Origin: Bacillus sp. FJAT-49711
Lineage (GTDB): Bacteria; Bacillota; Bacilli; Bacillales; Bacillaceae_C
DNA: 64,000 nucleotides
Assembly (NCBI RefSeq): GCF_018343715.1
Contig: NZ_JAGYPL010000002.1
Span: 186,001 to 250,000, forward strand
Reading direction: 5' to 3'
Below the pieces are notes generated by a model. The model saw only the letters and a program-made list of their open reading frames with translations, did no database searches and was not told the origin of the DNA. Below are positions 53,585 to 62,263 of this stretch, piece after piece. Every line of letters starts with the position of its first letter. The stretch's first letter is position 1. A program made the translations under genes and the position numbers.

Positions 53585-56500
53585 TTGGATATCACAATAA
53601 ATCGAAAAATGATTGAAGAAATGTGCGGGACGGTCTCCTTTAAACGAGGAGACTCCTTTTATCGTTCAAAGAAAGTCATATTTGAACAATATGGTTATGA
53701 TAGATGCGAAGCAATCGTAAAAGGGACGGAAGATTCCTATGTAACGATCAAAAAGATTGCGGGAGGGGGCTTTCATACGACTTGCAGCTGCCCAAAACTC
53801 GCTTCCTTTAAGCTAGATTGTCAGCATATTGCCGCCGTTTTACTGGCTATTTATGAACATCAACATCAAGGAACGCCGCCTAGTCATGCAGATGCTTCAA
53901 CTAATCTAGCACTCACAGAAGGGCTGATAACCCTATTTGATGAACGACCAGTACGAACAAGCAGGCAACAGCTTCACTTTGAAAAAAGAAAAGTGCTAGA
54001 AGTGGAGTTGATCTGTAAGATCATCCAAATGGCGAATGAACAAAAGATGATTGGAATTGACGCGTCTTTAAAATCAAAAAAAATCATAAATATACGAGAG
54101 TTTCTTGAGAATGTGAAGAAAGGGAATGTAAGTGAAGTTTATAATCCAAGCTTGCATTGCTTTCAAAAAGAAACAGATGCTATCATTCAGCTGCTCATAC
54201 AAGCAATGGAGGATGAAACTGTCTATGTTGAGACGGGGCATGGCAACATAGATGTCATATCCCACCATCAAACCATACTCATATCACCATCTTTTTGGGA
54301 AAGAATAATGCCGCTCCTAACAAAAGCCCCAACGGTTACTTTAAAGTGTTGCGGGCATTCATTTGACGGCATTCGCTCATCGAATGAACCGCTGCCGCTA
54401 CAGTTTGTATTGCTGCATGAGGAAGACGGCTGCCAGCTTAAGGTTCATGGTTTGGAGCGTATACTAGTGTTGGATTCGTATGGGTATGTGTTGTCGGAAG
54501 GGAAATTCATAAGGCTGAACCCTGAGGACTTCAATCGTTTAATCGAAATCATCCAGATGCTTGATGCTTCAGGAATGAATGAATTTCCCATTCCTCAGAC
54601 ACAATTGCATATGTTCATTGAAAAAGTATTACCCGGTTTGAAAAAAATAGGAGAGGTTCATCTTCCGAGCTCTATTTCCAAAATGATGGAGGAAACACCT
54701 CTCATTGCTAAGCTTTACTTAGATCGTGTGAAAAATCGTCTTCTAGCAGGGCTGGAGTTCCACTATGGAAATATTGTCATCAACCCATTAGAACACCGTG
54801 AGATTCAACGAAGTGCCATCCTTATTAGAGATGTGGAAAAGGAGAATGCTATTTTACAAATGATCGAGGAAAGCTCGTTTGCCAAGACGGAAAGCGGCTA
54901 CTTTCTACATAACGAAGAGTTGGAATTCGATTTTTTGTATCAAGTCGTGCCGAAAATGAATACGCTTGTGCAGCTCTATGCCACGACAGCCGTGAGAAAC
55001 CGCATCTTCCGCGAAAGCCCTCGACCGCGCATAAGGGTAAAGGTAAATAAGGAACGGATGAATTGGTTAGAATTCAAATTTGAAATGGATGGAGTTTTTG
55101 AAAAGCATATACGTGAAATCCTATTGGCGTTGGAGGAAAAACGGAAATATTATCGGCTGCCGAACGGTTCATTACTTTCTCTTACGACAAGGGAGTTTGA
55201 AGAAATAAATCGTTTTTTGCATTCAATACCGACACAACCGGAGGATTTGGAAAGCGGCTTGAATGTACCGATCGTTCAAGGCCTTCAGCTGCTTGATTCA
55301 GTAAATGATGATCATTTATTTGAGCTGGAAAAGTCTTTCCGTCAGTTTTTAGAAAATGTCTATCATCTTGAAAAAACTGAGTTTATCGTACCAGAAAGTT
55401 TGCAGTCCGTGCTGCGAGACTATCAAAAAAATGGCTTCAAATGGATGAAAACAATGGCTAAATATGGATTTGGGGGAATCCTTGCAGATGATATGGGTTT
55501 GGGTAAAACACTTCAAAGCATCACATTTATTCAGTCTGAGATTTCCGATATTCGTACAAGAAACCGTCCAATCCTCATTGTTTGTCCATCTTCTTTGATG
55601 TACAACTGGTATAGTGAATTCGTAAAGTTTGCCCCTGATGTCCAAGCTGTAATAATAGATGGCGATAAAAAAGAAAGAATGCATTTACAGAAAGAAGCAT
55701 TAAAAAACGATGTGATCATCACATCGTATACTCTATTGCGCAAAGACATGCTGTGGTTTGTGAAACAAGCGTTTCACACAGTGTTTTTTGATGAAGCTCA
55801 AGCCTTTAAAAATCCGACAACTCAGACGGCGAGGGCGGCAAAAAATATTCAAGCGGAGCATCGTTTTGCCTTAACGGGTACGCCTGTTGAGAATGCACTC
55901 GAAGAGCTTTGGTCTATTTTTCACATTGTGTTTCCGGGGCTTTTCCAAGGGTTAAAGGAATATAGCAACCTTACAAGGAAGAAAGTAGCGCGGAGGATTC
56001 GTCCGTTTCTGCTACGCAGGTTGAAAGAGGATGTGTTATCAGAGCTGCCTGAAAAGGTTGAGTCAAGAGAATCAGTGGAACTGCTTCCTGATCAAAAGAA
56101 ACTGTACGCTGCTTATTTAGCTAAGCTTAAACACGAGACACTAAAACATTTAGACAAAGACACCCTTCGAAAAAATCGTATTAAAATTTTGGCTGGTTTG
56201 ACTCGGCTAAGGCAAATTTGCTGTCATCCTGCCTTATTTGTAGATGGCTATAAAGGACGCTCGGCAAAATTAGAACAACTTATGCAGATCATTAAGGAAG
56301 CACAGATTTCTGGAAGAAGGGTATTAATCTTCTCCCAGTTTACGAAAATGCTTCAGATTATTGGAAAAGAGTTAGCGTTTCAAGGCTTACCTTTTTTCTA
56401 TCTTGATGGCCACACTCCATCAGAAGAAAGATTGAAAATCGCTAATCGATTTAATTCGGGTGAACGCCATTTATTTCTCATTTCATTAAAAGCCGGTGGG

Positions 56501-56773
56501 ACCGGCCTTAACTTGACTGGGGCCGATACTGTTATTTTATACGATTCATGGTGGAATCCAGCTGTAGAGGAGCAAGCGGCAGACCGAGCGCATCGCATAG
56601 GCCAAAAAAATGTAGTAGAGGTCATAAAGCTTGTCGCAAAAGGAACAATTGAAGAAAAAATGAATGAGCTCCAAGAACAAAAGCGCCATTTAATCGAAGA
56701 AGTAATTGATACCGAAGAGAAGGCGCTATCGACCTTGACGGAAGAGGATATTCGAGAGATATTGATGGTTTAG
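53585..56773 (+). CDS. SNF2-family helicase with SWIM zinc finger
   Basis: A 1062-residue protein. An N-terminal SWIM zinc finger (C67, C69, then C79 and H81 in CSCPKLASFKLDCQH) is followed by a long helical region (about 100-600) and the SNF2 ATPase core: LADDMGLGKTLQSI (Walker A, about 633-646), FFDEAQAFKNP (motif II, DEAQ in place of DEAH, about 736), ALTGTPVEN (motif III), and helicase C-terminal motifs ISLKAGGTGLNLTGADTVIL and QAADRAHRIGQ. Such proteins translocate on double-stranded DNA; SWIM-SNF2 members may bind nucleic acid or protein through the zinc finger. TTG start after AAGGAG. Single gene; no methylase or restriction partner nearby. Confidence 0.93.
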   Translation: MDITINRKMIEEMCGTVSFKRGDSFYRSKKVIFEQYGYDRCEAIVKGTEDSYVTIKKIAGGGFHTTCSCPKLASFKLDCQHIAAVLLAIYEHQHQGTPPSHADASTNLALTEGLITLFDERPVRTSRQQLHFEKRKVLEVELICKIIQMANEQKMIGIDASLKSKKIINIREFLENVKKGNVSEVYNPSLHCFQKETDAIIQLLIQAMEDETVYVETGHGNIDVISHHQTILISPSFWERIMPLLTKAPTVTLKCCGHSFDGIRSSNEPLPLQFVLLHEEDGCQLKVHGLERILVLDSYGYVLSEGKFIRLNPEDFNRLIEIIQMLDASGMNEFPIPQTQLHMFIEKVLPGLKKIGEVHLPSSISKMMEETPLIAKLYLDRVKNRLLAGLEFHYGNIVINPLEHREIQRSAILIRDVEKENAILQMIEESSFAKTESGYFLHNEELEFDFLYQVVPKMNTLVQLYATTAVRNRIFRESPRPRIRVKVNKERMNWLEFKFEMDGVFEKHIREILLALEEKRKYYRLPNGSLLSLTTREFEEINRFLHSIPTQPEDLESGLNVPIVQGLQLLDSVNDDHLFELEKSFRQFLENVYHLEKTEFIVPESLQSVLRDYQKNGFKWMKTMAKYGFGGILADDMGLGKTLQSITFIQSEISDIRTRNRPILIVCPSSLMYNWYSEFVKFAPDVQAVIIDGDKKERMHLQKEALKNDVIITSYTLLRKDMLWFVKQAFHTVFFDEAQAFKNPTTQTARAAKNIQAEHRFALTGTPVENALEELWSIFHIVFPGLFQGLKEYSNLTRKKVARRIRPFLLRRLKEDVLSELPEKVESRESVELLPDQKKLYAAYLAKLKHETLKHLDKDTLRKNRIKILAGLTRLRQICCHPALFVDGYKGRSAKLEQLMQIIKEAQISGRRVLIFSQFTKMLQIIGKELAFQGLPFFYLDGHTPSEERLKIANRFNSGERHLFLISLKAGGTGLNLTGADTVILYDSWWNPAVEEQAADRAHRIGQKNVVEVIKLVAKGTIEEKMNELQEQKRHLIEEVIDTEEKALSTLTEEDIREILMV

Positions 56774-56849
56774 AAAGGGATGAGAATCCTTATTCATTAA
56801 GACATTACGATGAACGGCATGATAAGCAAATGAATTTTTTTAGCCAAGT

Positions 56850-56882
56850 GCCTCTCCTTTAGGTTGGGGAGGCTATATTTCT
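56850..56882 (+). terminator. Terminator after the SNF2 helicase
   Basis: GCCTCTCC (56850-56857) pairs with GGGGAGGC (56866-56873; one G-U pair), followed by TATATTTCTT. Confidence 0.65.
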
Positions 56883-57236
56883 TAACGGAATAGAAATGAT
56901 AAGATTGGTATTGCGAATTATTAATATTGACAAATATCGGAAGTCTATTAAGATTAAAATAGTTCTATCCTCAGACTCTTCTCTAAATTTCTTGTTTACA
57001 TTAGATATTCCGCATGTCTTTATTGCCTTTTACTTTCTCCAATTGAAGCTACATTAAACCTCTTTTTTACTCGCATTAACACCCATTAACTTTTAATAAT
57101 TTGTCCGAAGTTCAAATGAATAAATAATAGAACAAAGTTTGATAGTAGAAAAAAGGGAGGAAAGAACACTTTCTACCAAATTTTGTTTAAATTAGCTATT
57201 AAGAAGATAATGATCATTGAATAGGAGAGGGATGCT
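56883..57236. other. Non-coding gap, only a ribosome site recognised
   Basis: AT-rich, with no ORF or strong repeat. AGGAGAGGG at 57222-57230 serves the next gene. A promoter could not be placed with confidence. Confidence 0.4.
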
Positions 57237-57905
57237 ATGGGATTTGAAAAAGAATACCAGGCCTTTTTGGGTGCTCACTCGCAGGCAAGAACCGGTGAGC
57301 GGTTGCGACGCTTACAAGAAGGTCACAATCAGGCGGAAATGTTGTTTTTGAAGCAAGTGTGGTGGCCCTTATTTTACCATTTCAAGTATCTTCATCCAGA
57401 ATATGAAGTCGATGATTTCAAGGATGGCAAAAGGTATTTGGATTTTGCTTATATACGTCCCGCCATCCGAATTTGCTTTGAAGTCGACGGGTATGGTCCA
57501 CATCTAAAGAACATAAGCAGATGGCAGTTTTCTGACAACCTCGAACGACAAAACCAGTTGGTGATTGACGGATGGACTGTGATTCGCTTTTCTTATGACC
57601 AAGTAAAAGAGAAGCCTCGTCGATGCCAACAGATTGTTCAGCAAGTGATAGGTCAGTTGCTGGGTGATGAACTGGACCAGACATCTCTGTCCTTTGCCGA
57701 AAAAGAAGTTCTTCGACTAGCCATTCGAAAAGGAGAAGCCATATCCCCTAAAGAAGTTGAGAAGTATTTAAAGCTAAGTGACAAAACGGTTAAAAAAATA
57801 CTTTCACAACTAGTAGATAAAAAGATATTGATTCCCGCATCTGGGATCAAGAGAGTCCGCACTTATCGGTTAGGGGATCAAGTTAAGGTCCCGATCAGTA
57901 AATAG
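57237..57905 (+). CDS. DUF559/Vsr-like nuclease domain fused to winged helix
   Basis: A 222-residue protein. The N-terminal half has a PD-(D/E)XK-like core: KRYLDFAYIRPAIRICFEVD (D69, E82, D84), then HLKNISRWQFSDNLERQNQL and GWTVIRFSYDQVKEKPRRC, the layout of DUF559/Vsr-like nucleases. The C-terminal half (about 150-222) is a winged helix (LSFAEKEVLRLAIRKGEAIS, SDKTVKKILSQLVDKKILIP). This could be a DNA-binding nuclease or an inactive relative used as a regulator; the usual catalytic Lys is not visible in the motif. It stands alone. The function is not known, and the fusion is noteworthy. Confidence 0.72.
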   Translation: MGFEKEYQAFLGAHSQARTGERLRRLQEGHNQAEMLFLKQVWWPLFYHFKYLHPEYEVDDFKDGKRYLDFAYIRPAIRICFEVDGYGPHLKNISRWQFSDNLERQNQLVIDGWTVIRFSYDQVKEKPRRCQQIVQQVIGQLLGDELDQTSLSFAEKEVLRLAIRKGEAISPKEVEKYLKLSDKTVKKILSQLVDKKILIPASGIKRVRTYRLGDQVKVPISK

Positions 57906-58100
57906 TCGGAAACAATCCGCTTAATTAGCAATTTAAATGAAAAACAGCTTAAATAGACGGATAGATTCCGCCTATTGACTCGAAAAACGTGAAAATGCGT
58001 ATTTCTCTTTGCATAATCGGAAAGTCTCCCCTTATTTCCTCCGAAACGAGCTCCATTCTGCATATAACCGTAAAATTCCCGCTTATTTTACTTTTGCTTA
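57902..58100. repeat. Array of degenerate CGGAnnnTTCCG modules, copy 2
   Basis: Four cores: TAGTCGGAAACAATCCGCTT (57903), ATAGACGGATAGATTCCGCC (57953), TAATCGGAAAGTCTCCCCTT (58014) and TATAACCGTAAAATTCCCGC (58063), 49-61 bp apart. Between cores recur pieces such as AAAACAGCTT, GACTCGAAAAACGTGAAAAT and GAAACGAGCTCC. The layout is the same as at 44303-44500. It fills the gap before the LURP-one gene. Confidence 0.6.
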
Positions 58101-58184
58101 GACAATAATTCTTTTTGTCGAGTGTCTGAACTCAATTAAAATAGTATACTTTTAGTAATTCGCTATATTGTAGGGGGGCTTAGG

Positions 58185-58682
58185 ATGAAAGAGCTGTATA
58201 TAAAGCAAAAAGTGTTAAGTCTAAGCGGCAAATTTACGATAAAGGATCAGCAGGAGAATGATGTCTATTATGTAGAAGGAACCTTTTTGAAAATTCCTAA
58301 GACGTTTTCCGTTATGAATACAAACGGAGATGAAGTTGCTCTCATTTCAAAAAAGATGTTCAGTTTTTTGCCGAAGTTTTTTGTTGAGGTAAATGGGCAA
58401 GAAGTGTTAACAATAAAGAAGGAGTTCTCCTTCTTAAAAGCTCGCTACACAATTGATGCAGCGGGCATCGAGGTACATGGAAATTGGTGGGATATGGATT
58501 TTGAAGTGTTGCAGCATGGAGAGGTCGTCGGTCGAGTAAACAAAAAGTGGTTTACTTGGGGTGATAGCTACAACGTCCAGATATTAAATGAAGAGATGGA
58601 GACCATCATTATTGCGCTTGTGATTGCCATTGATTGTGTAAAATCTGACAACACTGCTGCTTCCTCAGCACCTTCGATGTAA
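58185..58682 (+). CDS. LURP-one-related (scramblase-like, YxjI family) protein
   Basis: A 165-residue beta-barrel protein of the LURP-one/phospholipid-scramblase-like fold: MKELYIKQKVLSLSGKFTIK at the start, repeated strand pairs (DVYYVEGTFLKIPKTFSVMN, VALISKKMFSFLPKFFVEVN, GEVVGRVNKKWFTWGDSY), and a hydrophobic C-terminal helix IIALVIAIDCVKS that in the fold is buried in the barrel. It is cytoplasmic or membrane-associated, with unknown biochemical role. Monocistronic, terminator behind. Confidence 0.85.
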   Translation: MKELYIKQKVLSLSGKFTIKDQQENDVYYVEGTFLKIPKTFSVMNTNGDEVALISKKMFSFLPKFFVEVNGQEVLTIKKEFSFLKARYTIDAAGIEVHGNWWDMDFEVLQHGEVVGRVNKKWFTWGDSYNVQILNEEMETIIIALVIAIDCVKSDNTAASSAPSM

Positions 58683-58733
58683 CTAGAATTTACGGAGAAT
58701 CTTACTATAAGTAAAAGAGATATCCATACAAAC

Positions 58734-58768
58734 AAAGCCTATTCTAAGTTTCGGATAGGCTTTTATTA
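58734..58768 (+). terminator. Terminator after the LURP-one gene
   Basis: AAAGCCTATT (58734-58743) pairs with GATAGGCTTT (58754-58763; one G-U pair), followed by TATTAAT. Confidence 0.75.
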
Positions 58769-58888
58769 ATTAAGAATGACTTATTTATGCTTAAATGGGA
58801 AAATATTCGTGTAACAGTATTATCAGCACAACAACTATCAAAAGAAGAAAATCGATGTAATCTATAATTATATTCAGGAGTGAGGCAA

Positions 58889-59965
58889 ATGAATGAATAT
58901 ATACAGTCGATGATTGATTGGATTGAGGAAAATTTAAAAGATGAATTTTCGCTAGACAATTTAGCTAGTTATATGGGATATTCCCCTTATTATTGCTCTT
59001 TTAAATTTCATCAAGCAACAGGAATAAGCATGAGACGCTACATTCTTCTTAGGAGGCTATATTTATCTACGAAGGATTTAGCAAACAATCGGAAGATACT
59101 TGATATTGCATTTGATTATAGTTATTCATCCCAAGAAGCTTATAGTAGGGCTTTTAAAACCGTTTTTGGTGTTAGTCCAAGAGAATTTCAACTTAATAAA
59201 ATGCCTGTTCAATCATTTGCTAAGCTCATTGTTTATCAGAGGGAGGATGGTTGTAGAATGAATATCTCTAGAGAAGCTGAAGTGGAACAATTAAAAAAGA
59301 AGAATAAAGAATTATTTGACGAAGATGTACTAAACATATTAAACGGTCAAGTGATGTATGAGGAGTTTAAGCATAAAAAGCTTATGGGAGATTCTGATTA
59401 TGCACCATTCAATGAGGCAATGTGTGTAAATGCAACTACACGATCTATTTTCGATCAGGAGTTTATTCAAACAAGAGCGGCAGGGCATCATGACTCTGAA
59501 GAAAATTACAGGAAAATGGTAATAAAGCCCTTAAATAGTTTGTTCGAAAAAAACTATAACTATATTGTTTTATGGTTTGGAGAAGATATGTTTTGCCAGA
59601 TGAATCTTCTAACGATGTTAGCTTATCTTGAACAATCTCAATATAAAGGGAAAGTGTTTTTTAATAGCTTTAGAGAGGATGAATTTAAAGTAAGTCAAAC
59701 GGAGCTTACTTTAGGCAGCTATTATTCTGTCTATGAGGAAGTATTGGTCCATCATATGAAACCAACAAATGAAGTACTTCCAGTGATGTTTCAGGCAATA
59801 GAGTTGTTTTTAGACATGCAGACAGAAAACAACGCTGTCATAAGATACATTTCAAAAAATAAACATTTACCTGCACCTGAATTGTTAAAGCGATTATTCG
59901 AGGTTTTTCCAACAGTAGGGTATGGAGATTCACAATATCTGGAACTGATCAATAAAATAAAGTGA
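58889..59965 (+). CDS. AraC-family regulator with N-terminal HTH and unknown C-terminal domain
   Basis: A 358-residue protein. The AraC DNA-binding domain is N-terminal (residues 1-105: FSLDNLASYMGYSPYYCSFK and YSSQEAYSRAFKTVFGVSPR). The C-terminal 230 residues include NATTRSIFDQEFIQTRAAGH, NYNYIVLWFGEDMFCQMNLL and a last part with LPAPELLKRLFEVFPTVGYG. That layout resembles the DUF1835/DUF3658 type of protein rather than a sugar-binding cupin, but I am not sure. Start ATG 58889 follows AGGAGTGAGG; the in-frame GTG at 58880 is less likely. Effector and target genes are unknown. Confidence 0.8.
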   Translation: MNEYIQSMIDWIEENLKDEFSLDNLASYMGYSPYYCSFKFHQATGISMRRYILLRRLYLSTKDLANNRKILDIAFDYSYSSQEAYSRAFKTVFGVSPREFQLNKMPVQSFAKLIVYQREDGCRMNISREAEVEQLKKKNKELFDEDVLNILNGQVMYEEFKHKKLMGDSDYAPFNEAMCVNATTRSIFDQEFIQTRAAGHHDSEENYRKMVIKPLNSLFEKNYNYIVLWFGEDMFCQMNLLTMLAYLEQSQYKGKVFFNSFREDEFKVSQTELTLGSYYSVYEEVLVHHMKPTNEVLPVMFQAIELFLDMQTENNAVIRYISKNKHLPAPELLKRLFEVFPTVGYGDSQYLELINKIK

Positions 59966-60139
59966 ATGAAAATACTAGATAGTCCTTGCAAGGCTGCTAA
60001 AGATAGCAATTTTAAAAAATAGTAAATACTCATTTTGATTCGCCGATGTTTATTTCTAGTACTTTTCATTTTACTATTGTATTAATATACATTTACATCT
60101 ATAATTATAATAATTATTGTAATTATAGGAGAAAGTGAA

Positions 60140-61480
60140 ATGAACAAAAAAAATATTATTATTATTGGTGCTGCCGGAAGAGACTTCCACAATTTCAATA
60201 CATATTATCGCGATAATGAAGCATATCAAGTTGTTGCTTTTACAGCAGCGCAAATTCCAGATATTGATGACCGGAAATACCCAAGTGAATTAGCAGGCGA
60301 ACTGTATCCTGAAGGGATTCCAATTTATTCACAAGATCAATTGCCAGAATTGATTAAAGAGCTGCAAGTGGATGAGTGCGTGTTTGCTTATAGTGATGTT
60401 AGTTATGAAGATGTGATGGGTGTGGGAGCGATTGTGAATGCAGCAGGAGCGAACTTCACATTGCTTGGACCAAAAAGTACGATGTTAAAAAGCAATAAGC
60501 CTGTCATTTCTGTTTGCGCAGTAAGAACGGGAACGGGGAAAAGCCAAACATCAAGAAAAGTTATTGAAACACTGCTAGAGCATGATTTAAAAGTGGTTGC
60601 AGTGAGACATCCGATGCCTTACGGCGATTTAACTGCACAGCGTGTTCAGCGCTTCGCAACAGTGGAGGATTTAGAAAAACATCATTGCACGATCGAAGAA
60701 ATGGAAGAATATGAGCCGCATGTAGCACGCGGAAATATTATCTATGCCGGCGTTGATTATGCAGATATTTTAACAGCGGCTGAAAATGATCCAGACGGCT
60801 GTGACGTTATTTTATGGGACGGAGGAAATAATGACTTCTCTTTCTTCGAACCTGATTTAGCCATTACTGTATTAGATTCGCACCGCCCAGGTCACGAGCT
60901 AAAATATTATCCTGGTGAAGTATGTTTAAGAACAACGGATGTCGCTATCATAAATAAAATAGATAGTGCGGCTGAGGAAGCTGTTCAAATCGTAGAAAAT
61001 AATATTAAACTAGCAAGTCCAAATAGCACCATTATTAAAGCCGAATCAAAAATTACCGTCGATCAACCAGAGAGTATCGTTGGAAAACGCGTATTAGTCG
61101 TTGAAGATGGTCCGACGCTGACACACGGAGAGATGAAACTTGGTGCAGGCATCGTGGCGGCTGAACGTTTAGGTGCGAAGGAAATCATTGACCCGCGTCC
61201 GTTTGCAGTAGGTACGTTAAAAGAAACTTTTAACAAATACACTCATATTGGAAACGTCCTTCCAGCAATGGGATACGGCGAACAGCAATTGAAAGACCTT
61301 GAAGAGACGATTAATCAGGCTGACTGTGATGCGGTCATCATTGGCACGCCAATCGACCTATCACGTGTCATTTCAATTAATAAGCCGTGTACAAGAGTGC
61401 ATTATGATTTAGATGAAGTTAGCAACCCAAATTTAAGCGAAATTTTAAAAGACTTTATTGAAGAACATAAGCTTGTGTGA
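60140..61480 (+). CDS. Cyclic 2,3-diphosphoglycerate synthetase-like P-loop protein
   Basis: A 446-residue protein: N-terminal Rossmann part (IIIIGAAGRDFHNFNTYYRD, DECVFAYSDVSYEDVMGVGA), a P-loop segment VCAVRTGTGKSQTSRKVIET (about 125-144), VILWDGGNNDFSFFEPDLAI, VAIINKIDSA (NKxD-like) and a C-terminal PRPFAVGTLKETFNKYTHIG. It matches the family of archaeal cyclic 2,3-diphosphoglycerate synthetase. In bacteria that make no such compound, homologues often accompany FdrA, YlbE and carbamate kinase in purine/carbamoyl loci. Here it stands about 16.5 kb from the FdrA operon, alone, with a good ribosome site (ATAGGAG). Confidence 0.82.
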   Translation: MNKKNIIIIGAAGRDFHNFNTYYRDNEAYQVVAFTAAQIPDIDDRKYPSELAGELYPEGIPIYSQDQLPELIKELQVDECVFAYSDVSYEDVMGVGAIVNAAGANFTLLGPKSTMLKSNKPVISVCAVRTGTGKSQTSRKVIETLLEHDLKVVAVRHPMPYGDLTAQRVQRFATVEDLEKHHCTIEEMEEYEPHVARGNIIYAGVDYADILTAAENDPDGCDVILWDGGNNDFSFFEPDLAITVLDSHRPGHELKYYPGEVCLRTTDVAIINKIDSAAEEAVQIVENNIKLASPNSTIIKAESKITVDQPESIVGKRVLVVEDGPTLTHGEMKLGAGIVAAERLGAKEIIDPRPFAVGTLKETFNKYTHIGNVLPAMGYGEQQLKDLEETINQADCDAVIIGTPIDLSRVISINKPCTRVHYDLDEVSNPNLSEILKDFIEEHKLV

Positions 61481-61577
61481 AAAATTGTTACTCGAACAAT
61501 TAGATAAGACTAGCGAATCAGTGTAAGCAGTCCTGTTTTTGTAAAAAAACAAAGTAAATATTTTATTAATTAGACTA

Positions 61578-61606
61578 GACCAAATCACATTAGAGTTGGT
61601 CTTTTC
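61578..61606 (+). terminator. Weak terminator after the P-loop protein
   Basis: GACCAA (61578-61583) pairs with TTGGTC (61596-61601), followed by TTTTCTAG, about 100 nt after the stop codon. Confidence 0.5.
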
Positions 61607-61821
61607 TAGTTTCAGGATGTGAAATCTCACAGTAAATAGTATCCAAAACAACACTGTGACAGCAACCATTGTTATCATGCCTAAATGGTATGCTAATGAT
61701 GGTGTGAATTCTATCCACTATTTAAATGGACAGAGGTTTAATGTAAAATTACATTTAACAAATGATAACGTGCAGGACTGTTAAATAAGGAAATTAATCT
61801 CAAAAATAAGGAGATATTTTA

Positions 61822-62115
61822 ATGACGACTGCAAAAAGGAATTTAAAAACCTGCGATAAGGGACACAAATACTTTAAAAGCAGCGATTGTCCTACCTGCC
61901 CGACTTGTGAGCAAGAACGTAAACCTGATAATGGTTTTCTTTCATTGCTCTCGGCACCAGCAAGAAGAGCATTGGAAAACAATGGGGTAACCTCTTTAGA
62001 GGAGCTATCACAATATAGTGAAAAAGAGATTTTGCATTTTCATGGTATGGGACCAGCTTCTTTGCCAAAACTTAGATCGGTCTTAAATGAAAATGGGCTA
62101 TCATTCAAAAACTAA
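61822..62115 (+). CDS. Small RpoA C-terminal-domain-like protein with Cys cluster
   Basis: A 97-residue protein. The N-terminal third has a Cys-rich cluster (CDKGHKYFKSSDCPTCPTCE), likely a zinc ribbon. The rest (about 38-95) is a helix-hairpin-helix domain of the RNA polymerase alpha C-terminal kind: LLSAPARRALENNGVTSLEE, YSEKEILHFHGMGPASLPKL. Such proteins are known in Bacillus as small RNA polymerase alpha-CTD-like proteins. It may bind DNA or RNA polymerase, but it lacks the rest of alpha. AAGGAG before ATG; own terminator. Confidence 0.82.
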   Translation: MTTAKRNLKTCDKGHKYFKSSDCPTCPTCEQERKPDNGFLSLLSAPARRALENNGVTSLEELSQYSEKEILHFHGMGPASLPKLRSVLNENGLSFKN

Positions 62116-62153
62116 CTACAAGGATTATTATTATACGAGTCACGGTCTTGGAA

Positions 62154-62204
62154 ACCTCCCCCTTAACAACAACTGATAAGTTTAGGGGGAGGTGAGTTTT
62201 TTTA
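62154..62204 (+). terminator. Strong terminator after the alpha-CTD-like gene
   Basis: ACCTCCCCCTTAA (62154-62166) pairs with TTTAGGGGGAGGT (62181-62193; one mismatch), followed by GAGTTTTTTT. Confidence 0.9.
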
Positions 62205-62263
62205 AATTAGTAAAGAAAGCATATAATTTTATACAATCCTTATTTTAAAGAAGTCTTTCATTG

